A stretch of 9,699 nucleotides of DNA, taken from contig SVOX01000048.1 in the NCBI GenBank assembly GCA_015066165.1, positions 1-9,699 of the forward strand, read 5' to 3'. A program made the translations under genes and the position numbers. Below the pieces are notes generated by a model. That model saw only the letters and a program-made list of their open reading frames with translations. It searched no databases and was not told the DNA's origin. This document shows, one piece after another, positions 1-5,499 of this stretch. Position 1 is the first letter of the stretch. Each line of letters starts with the position of its first letter. The stretch is from Oscillospiraceae bacterium. Its GTDB lineage: Bacteria; Bacillota; Clostridia; Oscillospirales; Acutalibacteraceae.

Positions 1-698
1 TTTGCTTTTAATTCTCTTTCTGCTTGGGGTAATCTTAAATAAAAGGGGAGAAGTTCTTTAGAACTTATTGTTTTGCCCTTTAAAAAACTTTCGTGTGCGG
101 CGGCTCCCACGCCTACTGCGTTTTGATAACGTCTTGCAGGTGCCGATAAACGCACATTTTGAAGCGTTTTAACAAACGGGTAGAAGATTTGAGCCCCGTC
201 TCCTACAATAATAACACATTTTTCTGTCTTTTGCGAGAGTTTTTTAATTTCCTGCGCTAATTCGTCACACAAAAGCGCACGGTCTTCACAAAGGCGTGAA
301 ACAGTACCGTTTTGCACTTCAAAAAGGGCATTATAAACTTGGTTGCATCTGGCATCCATAACGGCGCAAACAATACAGTCGCAATCGATATAGTTTTGTG
401 CCATTGCCATAAGGGTTGAAACTGCAACACAAGGTAAATTCTTGGGAGCGGCAAGACCTTTAAGGGCGCTTATGCCAATTCTAACCCCCGTGAAAGAACC
501 GGGACCGTTGGTTATGGCAATGCCCTCAATATCGGCAATAGTTAGTTTTGCGGCAGCGAGTGTGTTTTCAACCATTGGCATAAGGGTTTGAGAATGGGTG
601 AGTTTTACGTTAACAAAACTTGAAGCCAAAATTTCTTCGTTTTCGGTAATGGCTACCGAGGCGGGTGTGGCTGAACATTCTAAATTTAAAATTTTCAT
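1..698 (-). CDS. tsaB: TsaB, t6A37 tRNA threonylcarbamoylation subunit (3' end cut by window edge)
   Basis: I translated this frame directly; it stays open from the ATG at 698 to the left edge (232 codons). TsaB is the catalytically inactive TsaD paralogue that scaffolds the TsaD-TsaB-TsaE complex making N6-threonylcarbamoyladenosine at position 37 of ANN-decoding tRNAs in the cytoplasm. The protein starts MKILNLECSATPASVAI, the ASKHA-type first strand. It carries the family signature NGPGSFTGVRIGISALKGLA around residues 64-83. It ends near the edge with a typical TsaB tail (PFYLRLPQAERELK), so only a few residues should be missing. The ATG lies one base after the tsaE stop. An AGGTGA site at the end of tsaE precedes it, suggesting translational coupling. 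Family assignment is firm; only the exact C-terminus is unknown. Confidence 0.95.
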   Translation of the reverse strand, partial: MKILNLECSATPASVAITENEEILASSFVNVKLTHSQTLMPMVENTLAAAKLTIADIEGIAITNGPGSFTGVRIGISALKGLAAPKNLPCVAVSTLMAMAQNYIDCDCIVCAVMDARCNQVYNALFEVQNGTVSRLCEDRALLCDELAQEIKKLSQKTEKCVIIVGDGAQIFYPFVKTLQNVRLSAPARRYQNAVGVGAAAHESFLKGKTISSKELLPFYLRLPQAERELKA

Positions 699-699
699 A

Positions 700-1125
700 T
701 TATTCACCTATGTTTGTAATTGTGATTTTGCGGGTGGTATCGTCTATACGCTCAAACTCAACAAAAATAGTATTTTCGGGTAAAGCGTTTTCAATATTTT
801 CGCTCCATTCACAAGCCAAAACGCCACCTTCGGCTATGTAATCAAAAAAGCCGGTTGAATAAAGGTCTTCCCAGCCGGAAATGCGGTACATATCGAAGTG
901 ATAAAGCGGGAGCCGTCCCGAAAGATATTCATTTATAAGCGCAAAGGTGGGGGAAGTGACAGTATCACTACATCCCAAACCAACAGCAAGACCGCGTGTG
1001 AAACAGGTCTTACCCATACCAAGACCGCCTTTAAATGCAATTACAACACCGTCTTGTATTTTTTCACCCAAAGACATACCTATTTTTTGGGTTTCTTCGG
1101 GGCTTTTTGAAATAAACTGTTCCAT
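700..1125 (-). CDS. tsaE: TsaE, t6A37 ATPase of the TsaBDE complex
   Basis: TsaE is the P-loop ATPase that resets the TsaD-TsaB complex during t6A37 synthesis. The protein is 141 aa from the chosen ATG, a normal family length. The Walker A motif is GGLGMGKT at residues 33-40. It is followed by the family motifs SPTFALINEY, PLYHFDMYR (Walker B-like Asp) and ACEWSENI. The reading frame is open upstream to 1167, but the start at 1125 has a good SD (AAAGG about 8 nt upstream); the upstream Met has none and overlaps the promoter. The second P-loop residue is Gly where Asp or Glu is usual in TsaE; the Lys and Thr that bind nucleotide are present. It is the first gene of a tsaE-tsaB operon with a 1-bp gap. 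Confidence 0.95.
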   Translation of the reverse strand: MEQFISKSPEETQKIGMSLGEKIQDGVVIAFKGGLGMGKTCFTRGLAVGLGCSDTVTSPTFALINEYLSGRLPLYHFDMYRISGWEDLYSTGFFDYIAEGGVLACEWSENIENALPENTIFVEFERIDDTTRKITITNIGE

Positions 1126-1155
1126 AAATATACCTTTCATATTTAACTTACATTG

Positions 1156-1184
1156 ATTATACCACATTTTTCTACAATTATAAA
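1156..1184 (-). promoter_or_regulatory. Promoter for tsaE-tsaB (extended -10)
   Basis: On the minus strand a perfect TATAAT lies at 1161-1156, preceded by TGG, which makes an extended -10 element. A weak -35 (TTTATA, 1184-1179) lies 17 bp upstream. Predicted transcription start is near 1149, giving a leader of about 24 nt. This is sequence inspection only. Confidence 0.7.
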
Positions 1185-1191
1185 GAGTTAC

Positions 1192-1220
1192 TTGAATATT
1201 TATTAAAAATAAAGTATAAT
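1192..1220 (+). promoter_or_regulatory. Promoter for rodA operon
   Basis: A -35 TTGAAT (1192-1197) and a -10 TATAAT (1215-1220) are separated by exactly 17 bp, a near-consensus housekeeping promoter. Predicted start is near 1227, about 24 nt before the rodA start codon. It lies back to back with the tsaE promoter; the two -35 boxes are 7 bp apart, so a single bound protein could affect both. Confidence 0.8.
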
Positions 1221-1237
1221 GTATGTGATTAATGTTT

Positions 1238-1242
1238 GGAGG
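1238..1242 (+). promoter_or_regulatory. Ribosome binding site that sets the rodA start
   Basis: GGAGG sits 8 nt before the TTG at 1251. An in-frame TTG at 1236 overlaps this site, so it cannot be the start it serves. The in-frame ATG at 1263 is 20 nt away. Confidence 0.8.
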
Positions 1243-1250
1243 CGAAAAAA

Positions 1251-2387
1251 TTGAGAGGTTTGATGGCTAGAATTGCCGATTTTGTTCGTGAATCAGATAA
1301 AATATTGCTTTTACTTTGCTTTTTTGCTTCCAGTTACGGTTGCTTGGCGGTTTTTTCGGCTACTAACTATATGGGAAGTCCACGTGCGGTTATAGTACAA
1401 GCGTTGTGTATGTTGTTAGGCATATTTGCGGCATGTGTAATTTCAACCATTGATTTAGAACAGTTTTCAAGATATTGGTTCTTGGCGGCGGCAATAGGTT
1501 TAATACCTGTAATACTTACATTTTTTATTGGTTTTGCGCCCGAAGGTACTGATGACAAGGCGTGGCTTAACCTTGGTTTTACCACTTTCCAACCTTCTGA
1601 ACTTATGAAAATTTGTTTTGTGGTGACATTTTCAACACATTTAGCAAAGGTTAAAAAAGATATTAACAAAATCAAAGTTTTACTTCCTGTATGTGCCCAC
1701 GGCGCATTGCCCGTATTGCTTATTTTTGTTCAAGGTGACGCCGGTACCGCTTTGGTATTTGCGGTTATGGTTGTATGTATGCTTATGGCTGCAGGCGTTT
1801 CTTGGAAATATTTTTTAACGGCAATTTCTGCGGCGGTTGTGGTATCGCCAATTGCTTATTTCTTTATACTAAACGATGACCACCGTAAAAGAATTGTTAA
1901 TATGTTTGATATTGATGCCGATATTCAAGGCGTTGGTTGGCAACAATACCGTGGAAGACTGGCTCTTGCAAACGGCGGTTTTACGGGACAAGGTTACTTA
2001 AACGGCACCCTTACTCAAATGGGTAAAGCCGGCGTACCCGAAGGACATAATGACTTTATATTTGTTACAATAGGTGAAGAACTGGGCTTTTTGGGTTGCA
2101 TTGTGGTTTTAATTCTTTTAATAGCAATTATTTTGCGTATTTTAAGAATTGCCCACATTTGCACTAAAGACGAAGGTAAATACATTTGTATTGGTGTTTT
2201 TGCAATGCTTTTAGCACAAATGGTTATTAATATTGGTATGTGCACTTCAATTACACCTGTTATTGGTATAACTTTGCCGTTTTTCTCGGCAGGCGGTACT
2301 TCGCTTTTATGTTTGTTTTTAGGTATTGGTTTGGTGCTTAACGTTTATATGCACCGTAACTCAAGAACGCTTTATTTAAGAGATTAG
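1251..2387 (+). CDS. rodA: SEDS-family peptidoglycan glycosyltransferase, RodA-like
   Basis: SEDS proteins (RodA/FtsW/SpoVE) polymerise lipid II glycan strands at the membrane, working with a class B PBP. The protein is 378 aa from the TTG start, with about ten hydrophobic segments, matching family length. Family blocks are WLNLGFTTFQPSELMKI, GDAGTALVF, NGGFTGQGYLNGTLTQ, VPEGHNDFIFVTIGEELGF and TLPFFSAGGTSLL. The catalytic Asp of the family falls at about residue 268 in HNDFIF, where HTDFIF is usual. RodA is preferred over FtsW because of the INIGM and GTALV blocks, but the sequence is divergent and FtsW/SpoVE is possible. It is the first gene of a two-gene operon with the GtrA-family gene, 28 bp apart. 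The partner PBP is not in the window. Confidence 0.85.
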   Translation: MRGLMARIADFVRESDKILLLLCFFASSYGCLAVFSATNYMGSPRAVIVQALCMLLGIFAACVISTIDLEQFSRYWFLAAAIGLIPVILTFFIGFAPEGTDDKAWLNLGFTTFQPSELMKICFVVTFSTHLAKVKKDINKIKVLLPVCAHGALPVLLIFVQGDAGTALVFAVMVVCMLMAAGVSWKYFLTAISAAVVVSPIAYFFILNDDHRKRIVNMFDIDADIQGVGWQQYRGRLALANGGFTGQGYLNGTLTQMGKAGVPEGHNDFIFVTIGEELGFLGCIVVLILLIAIILRILRIAHICTKDEGKYICIGVFAMLLAQMVINIGMCTSITPVIGITLPFFSAGGTSLLCLFLGIGLVLNVYMHRNSRTLYLRD

Positions 2388-2415
2388 TTTCAACTTATAA
2401 AAAGTGAAGAAAAAG

Positions 2416-2874
2416 ATGGATAAATTTGAAAGTTTTATTTTAAATATTATAAACTTTATTCGAAAGTTTATATTTAAAAAAATGACCAATGAACAAGCCG
2501 ATTTATTGTTTCAAATAATTAAGTTTGGCTTGGTTGGTGTAATAAACACTTTGGTATCATATTTGGTGACGGTTCTTTGCTTGGTTTTGGGAATACAACT
2601 TTTAATTTGCAATGCTATTGCCTTTATAATAAGTACCGCCTGCGCCTTTTTTCTTAATTACTTTTTTGTGTTTAAATCAAGAGAATGTTGGTGGCGTGGC
2701 TTAATTAAGTCGTATTGTTCATACGCTTTTACAGGCATTGGACTTAACTCGGTTTTGCTTTACGTTTTAACGAACGTATTATCTGTTTCAGAGTATTTGT
2801 CACCGCTGTTAGTTTTAATTATTACAATTCCAACCAACTTTTTACTTAATAAATTTTGGGCATTCAAACGGTAA
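2416..2874 (+). CDS. GtrA-family small membrane protein
   Basis: GtrA-family proteins (PF04138) are four-helix membrane proteins thought to help move polyprenyl-phosphate-linked sugars across the membrane for modifying wall or surface glycans. This one is 152 aa from the ATG. It has an amphipathic N-terminal stretch of about 30 residues, then four hydrophobic segments. Typical motifs are IIKFGLVGVINTLVSYLV at the first helix, FFLNYFFVFK after the second, and a C-terminal NFLLNKFWAFKR. The frame also allows a GTG start at 2404, but that has no SD; a weak GTGAAG stands before the ATG. It follows rodA by 28 bp with no promoter or terminator between them, suggesting a role in wall or teichoic-type glycan assembly (inference). 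No glycosyltransferase partner is visible. Its TAA stop lies 2 bp from the convergent stop of the LytTR gene. Confidence 0.85.
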   Translation: MDKFESFILNIINFIRKFIFKKMTNEQADLLFQIIKFGLVGVINTLVSYLVTVLCLVLGIQLLICNAIAFIISTACAFFLNYFFVFKSRECWWRGLIKSYCSYAFTGIGLNSVLLYVLTNVLSVSEYLSPLLVLIITIPTNFLLNKFWAFKR

Positions 2875-2876
2875 CG

Positions 2877-3578
2877 TTATAGTATTTTTGGGTTAAAAAA
2901 GTTTAAATATTCTTGTTTAAAGTTTTTATAATAGGTACGGGTTATATGTAAGGTCTCACCGTTTTTAAGGTCAACATTTTGGGCGTTGTATTTATTGATA
3001 GCGTTAAGGTTTACAATAAACGCACGGTTGATTTTTTGAAAGTAAATCTTCGGTAGAGCATCAAAAACCCTTGCCATTGTTTTTTTACAAAGAATTGTTT
3101 CGTTCTCTAGGTGAATATAACAGTATTTGTTATTGGCTTCTAAATATAAAATTTCGTTAGTATTAATGCAAAAAGTATTTATACCGTCGTTTACGCACAT
3201 TGTATAATGACATCCTGTTTCACTTAAAAAATCGTCAAGTGTTTTTTCAAGCATATAATCTTGTATTGGCTTTTTCAAAAAACGAAAAGGGGATACGCAA
3301 AAAACATCTAAAATACAATCGGTGTTTTGGGTAGTGAAAATAATCTTTGAGCAAATGTTGTTTTTTCTTAATAAGTGTGCAGTTTTAAGCCCGTTAATTC
3401 CGGGTAGGTTATATTCAATAAAAATCAATGGATATTTGTTGCTTGAGTTTAAAAGTTTTTCACCGCTTGAAAATATATCTATCACAAACTCTAATTTATA
3501 TTGGTTGGAGTATAAGTAAAGTTTATGCTTTAGGTAGTTTACAAAACTGTTATTACAATCACAAATCGCTATTCTCAT
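2877..3578 (-). CDS. LytTR-family response regulator with non-canonical (Asp-to-Glu) receiver
   Basis: A DNA-binding regulator of the LytR/AgrA class, 233 aa. Residues 1-115 form a CheY-like receiver (IAICD start, LPGINGL, FTT, LKKP). Residues about 125-230 form a LytTR domain (NEILYLEANNKYCYIHL, FQKINRAFIVNLNAI, ITRTYYKNF). At the phospho-acceptor position the sequence is FIEYNLPG, so Glu55 (codon GAA, 3416-3414) replaces Asp. The acidic pair is reduced to Asp7 followed by Cys8. Thr82/83 and Lys103 remain. In the LytTR domain Asn replaces the common His of HRSF/HRSY. No histidine kinase gene is adjacent. The start has an AAAGG SD and a consensus promoter. It diverges from the sigma-amidase-holin operon, which is its most likely target (inference). 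Phosphorylation-independent action is likely but unproven. Confidence 0.9.
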   Translation of the reverse strand: MRIAICDCNNSFVNYLKHKLYLYSNQYKLEFVIDIFSSGEKLLNSSNKYPLIFIEYNLPGINGLKTAHLLRKNNICSKIIFTTQNTDCILDVFCVSPFRFLKKPIQDYMLEKTLDDFLSETGCHYTMCVNDGINTFCINTNEILYLEANNKYCYIHLENETILCKKTMARVFDALPKIYFQKINRAFIVNLNAINKYNAQNVDLKNGETLHITRTYYKNFKQEYLNFFNPKIL

Positions 3579-3601
3579 ATATATGTATTCCTTTCAAAAT
3601 T

Positions 3602-3623
3602 AAAGTCCGCATAAGCGGGCTTT
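3602..3623. terminator. Hairpin terminator between LytTR gene and its promoter; possible attenuator
   Basis: The arms AAAGTCCGC (3602-3610) and GCGGGCTTT (3615-3623) pair over 9 bp with one G-U wobble around an ATAA loop. On the plus strand it is followed by a T-rich run (TTATTTTT), a classic intrinsic terminator, though no plus-strand gene ends nearby. On the minus strand it lies in the LytTR 5' leader and is followed by TTTAATTTT, so it could also stop or slow LytTR transcription. Confidence 0.65.
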
Positions 3624-3648
3624 TTATTTTTACATTTTTTTTGTTATT

Positions 3649-3677
3649 ATTATACAACAATACCCAAAATTTGTCAA
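3649..3677 (-). promoter_or_regulatory. Perfect-consensus promoter for the LytTR gene
   Basis: On the minus strand TTGACA (3677-3672) and TATAAT (3654-3649) are separated by 17 bp, an exact match to the housekeeping sigma consensus. Predicted start is near 3642, giving a leader of about 64 nt that contains the 3602-3623 hairpin. Such a strong promoter for a regulator gene suggests repression or attenuation as the control step (inference). Confidence 0.85.
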
Positions 3678-3729
3678 TAAAAGACATATAATAACAAAAA
3701 TAGTGGTTTTTACTCTCAAAATTTGTCAA
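3665..3729. repeat. 13-bp direct repeat in the LytTR/sigma intergenic region
   Basis: CAAAATTTGTCAA occurs at 3665-3677 and again at 3717-3729, 52 bp start to start, close to five helical turns. The first copy contains the LytTR promoter -35 box. The second contains another TTGACA on the minus strand but no convincing -10 at the right distance. They could be paired operator sites or a remnant of a duplicated promoter. The 294-bp gap 3579-3872 holds this repeat, the hairpin, the dyad and the promoters, and no gene. Confidence 0.6.
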
Positions 3730-3747
3730 CTTACTCTCTTTTTCGAC

Positions 3748-3772
3748 ATTTTAGTTTTATAAACACTAAAAT
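3748..3772. promoter_or_regulatory. 25-bp dyad, candidate operator upstream of the sigma gene
   Basis: ATTTTAGT (3748-3755) and ACTAAAAT (3765-3772) form a perfect 8-bp inverted repeat with a 9-bp spacer. It lies 100 bp before the sigma-like gene and is not followed by a T-run, so it looks more like a protein-binding site than a terminator. The binding protein is unknown. Confidence 0.4.
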
Positions 3773-3821
3773 AGGTTAAAGTTTGAAAACGGTAGGTTGA
3801 TTAAAAAATATTAAATTAATG

Positions 3822-3849
3822 TTTACAAATTGATTATCGTTTTCTTTCT
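3822..3849 (+). promoter_or_regulatory. Possible TcdR/UviA-type promoter before the sigma gene
   Basis: TTTACA (3822-3827) lies 16 bp before CTTTCT (3844-3849). As I recall, promoters of the TcdR/BotR/UviA sigma group share a TTTACA -35 and pyrimidine-rich -10 boxes such as CTTTTT. This pair would fit autoregulation by the downstream sigma factor. The predicted start near 3856 leaves a short leader beginning at the SD (GAAAGGA, 3856-3862). In AT-rich DNA a chance match is quite possible. Confidence 0.3.
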
Positions 3850-3872
3850 ATTTATGAAAGGAATGATGTCAA

Positions 3873-4391
3873 ATGTGTAATTCGGTGTTGTTACCGCTAA
3901 TAAAAAAATTCAAATTGCACGATATGTCGGTTTTTGAGGTTATTTATGGTGAGTTTGAAAAACTGATAAATTTCTATGCTTCTCATATTGGGACTGAAGA
4001 TGCCAAACCGGATTTAACCCTGTTTTTAATTGAACTGCTTTATGCAATAGATTTGTCACGCTTTAAAAATGATTGTTCGAGCGGACTTAAAAAATATATT
4101 GCGGTTTGTATTAGAAACCAGTATATTTACTTATCTAAAAATGAAGATAAGATAAGTCGCTTTACATATGAAATATTTGATAATTGTGCATCTTATAACG
4201 AACAGTATGACGACAAAATTGCAGTTGAACAAATATTAAATTGTTTAACCGAAAAGCAAAAAAGAGTGCTTGTTTATAGATATAAGTATGGCTTTAGCGA
4301 CCGTGAAATTGCCGCCAAACTTAATATAAAAAGACAATCAGTTAACCAACTCAAAAACAGAGCGTTTGAGATTATAAGAACAAAATTTTAG
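3873..4391 (+). CDS. Small sigma-70-like RNA polymerase sigma factor, TcdR/UviA-like
   Basis: A 172-aa protein with a weak sigma region 2-like part (about residues 20-85, including ELLYAIDLSRF and YIAVCIRNQYIYL). It also has a clear region 4 helix-turn-helix (about 118-169: LTEKQKRVLVYRYKYG, SDREIAAKLNIKRQSV, LKNRAF). Size and region 4 resemble the TcdR/BotR/TetR/UviA alternative sigma factors of clostridia, which direct transcription of toxin or bacteriocin genes and associated holins. The start has SD GAAAGGA with a 10-nt spacer. The stop TAG overlaps the SD of the amidase gene (9-bp gap), so all three genes should be co-transcribed. It probably activates its own operon and perhaps distant genes (inference). 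A phage late-gene regulator of the same fold is the main alternative. Confidence 0.75.
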   Translation: MCNSVLLPLIKKFKLHDMSVFEVIYGEFEKLINFYASHIGTEDAKPDLTLFLIELLYAIDLSRFKNDCSSGLKKYIAVCIRNQYIYLSKNEDKISRFTYEIFDNCASYNEQYDDKIAVEQILNCLTEKQKRVLVYRYKYGFSDREIAAKLNIKRQSVNQLKNRAFEIIRTKF

Positions 4392-4400
4392 GAGGAAAAT

Positions 4401-5300
4401 ATGTTTAAATTAGCTTTAAATGCAGGACACGGCATTAAAACACCTGGTAAAAGGTGTATGAAAAAACTTGATAAAAATCAAACAAGGGAATGGACGCTTA
4501 ACAGCCGTATTTGCGAGAAAATTGAAACAAAACTTTTAAAATACAAGGAGTACGATTTAATTCGTTTAGATGACCCAACAGGTAAAAAAGATATTTCTTT
4601 AAGTAAAAGAACAAATCAGGCAAATAAATATGATGCGGATTTTTATTTGTCTATACATCACAACGCAGGTATAAACGGCGGTGCAGGTGGGGGAATAGAA
4701 ACTTACGTTTACACAAGGCCGTCATACGAGACGCTCGAATGGCAGCAAGATTTATATAAGGCGCTTATAGAACATACAAAACTTAAGGGTAACCGTTCTG
4801 ACGGTATGAGAAAAAAGAATTTGCACGAATGTAGGGAAAGTAATATGCCGTGTGTACTTGTTGAATGCGGATTTATGGACTCTAAAACCGACGTACCAAT
4901 TATTTTGAGTGATGAATTTGCCGAAAAGGTAGCAACCGCTTGTGTAGAAGTAATTGTTAATAGAGCAAAATTAAAAAATAAAACCGCTACTGCCACTAAA
5001 GAGAACATCGTACTTAAATGGCAAAAGGCGGCAATTAAAGACGGATTTAAAGTTTCGGAATCGGCACAATGGGATAAACAAAGCGAAAAAATTGCAAAAA
5101 CTGCAATTTGTAAAAAGAGAAAAGAATATACAAACAAAAATTTAACTAAATTATTGCAAAAACAATTAGGAATTGAAGCCGACGGAAAGTTTGGAAGCAT
5201 TACAGAAAAAACAGTTAAAAAATATCAAAAGGAAAAAGGTTTAAAAACCGATGGAATAGTAGGTTTAAAAACTTGGAAAAAGATTTTGGGGGTGAAATAG
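4401..5300 (+). CDS. N-acetylmuramoyl-L-alanine amidase with peptidoglycan-binding C-terminus (endolysin-like)
   Basis: This 299-aa zinc amidase cleaves the bond between N-acetylmuramic acid and L-Ala. Residues 1-190 form an Amidase_3 domain with expected zinc ligands His10 (NAGHG), Glu30 (TREWTLN) and His86 (SIHHNA), and the catalytic Glu155 (LVECGFMDS). Residues about 247-297 form a PG_binding_1 domain (ADGKFGSIT, DGIVGLKTW). A degenerate preceding copy starts near residue 203 (VLKWQKAAIKDGFKV) and lacks the DGxxG core. There is no signal peptide or membrane segment, so it needs another route to the wall, which the adjacent holin would give. The SD (AGGAGG) overlaps the sigma gene stop, and the stop overlaps the holin start by 1 bp. 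Layout and lack of a signal point to a phage-derived endolysin. Confidence 0.92.
   Translation: MFKLALNAGHGIKTPGKRCMKKLDKNQTREWTLNSRICEKIETKLLKYKEYDLIRLDDPTGKKDISLSKRTNQANKYDADFYLSIHHNAGINGGAGGGIETYVYTRPSYETLEWQQDLYKALIEHTKLKGNRSDGMRKKNLHECRESNMPCVLVECGFMDSKTDVPIILSDEFAEKVATACVEVIVNRAKLKNKTATATKENIVLKWQKAAIKDGFKVSESAQWDKQSEKIAKTAICKKRKEYTNKNLTKLLQKQLGIEADGKFGSITEKTVKKYQKEKGLKTDGIVGLKTWKKILGVK
5288..5294 (+). promoter_or_regulatory. Ribosome binding site that sets the holin start
   Basis: GGGGGTG within the last amidase codons lies 5 nt before the GTG at 5300. It excludes the in-frame TTG at 5273, which would add nine residues read from amidase coding sequence and has no SD. Confidence 0.75.
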
Positions 5301-5497
5301 TGAAGGAAAAGTTTATAAAATGGTCAAAAGCGGCGGGAATAAGAGCCATAAAAACTGTTGCGGAAACAGCAATAGCCACAATTGGAACTTCGGCGGTTAT
5401 TTCGGCTGTGGACTGGAAGTTGGTAATTTCGGCATCGCTCCTTTCGGGAATTTTATCACTTTTAATATCGGTTAAAGGTCTGCCCGAAATTAAGTAG
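5300..5497 (+). CDS. Small phage-type holin (r1t-like)
   Basis: A 65-aa protein with a basic N-terminus (MKEKFIKWSKAAGIRAIK) and two hydrophobic segments, about residues 18-37 (TVAETAIATIGTSAVISAV) and 40-59 (VISASLLSGILSLLISV). The block AIATIGTSAVISAVDWKLV and the ending LPEIK match the r1t-type phage holin family (PF16945) as I know it. Holins form membrane holes that release cytoplasmic endolysins. The GTG start overlaps the amidase stop (TAGTG), giving tight translational coupling and fixed stoichiometry. This is a different holin family from TcdE of Clostridioides difficile and UviB of Clostridium perfringens, though the sigma-plus-holin arrangement is comparable. Whether it causes lysis or controlled release cannot be read from sequence. 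Confidence 0.85.
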   Translation: MKEKFIKWSKAAGIRAIKTVAETAIATIGTSAVISAVDWKLVISASLLSGILSLLISVKGLPEIK

Positions 5498-5499
5498 TA

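Noticed and set aside
1236..1250. Upstream TTG start for rodA
   Set aside because: It overlaps the GGAGG that serves the TTG at 1251 and would have no SD of its own.
2896..2927. Terminator for the gtrA-family gene
   Set aside because: The stem is only A/T pairs with a G-G mismatch and lies inside LytTR coding sequence; too weak to annotate, though it is noted as a competing explanation for the antisense idea.
3629..3656. Plus-strand promoter TTTACA-N16-TATACA
   Set aside because: It overlaps the T-run of the hairpin terminator and the LytTR promoter in very AT-rich DNA, and would give a 200-nt leader; a chance match is more likely.
3579..3872. Riboswitch, CRISPR array or small RNA gene
   Set aside because: There are two copies of a 13-mer and simple hairpins but no regularly spaced repeats and no riboswitch core that I recognise.
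4709..5200. 163-codon minus-strand ORF opposite the amidase gene
   Set aside because: It is an antisense shadow of a gene with clear catalytic motifs; the composition (Ser/Phe/Leu rich) is typical of antisense reading, and there is no SD.
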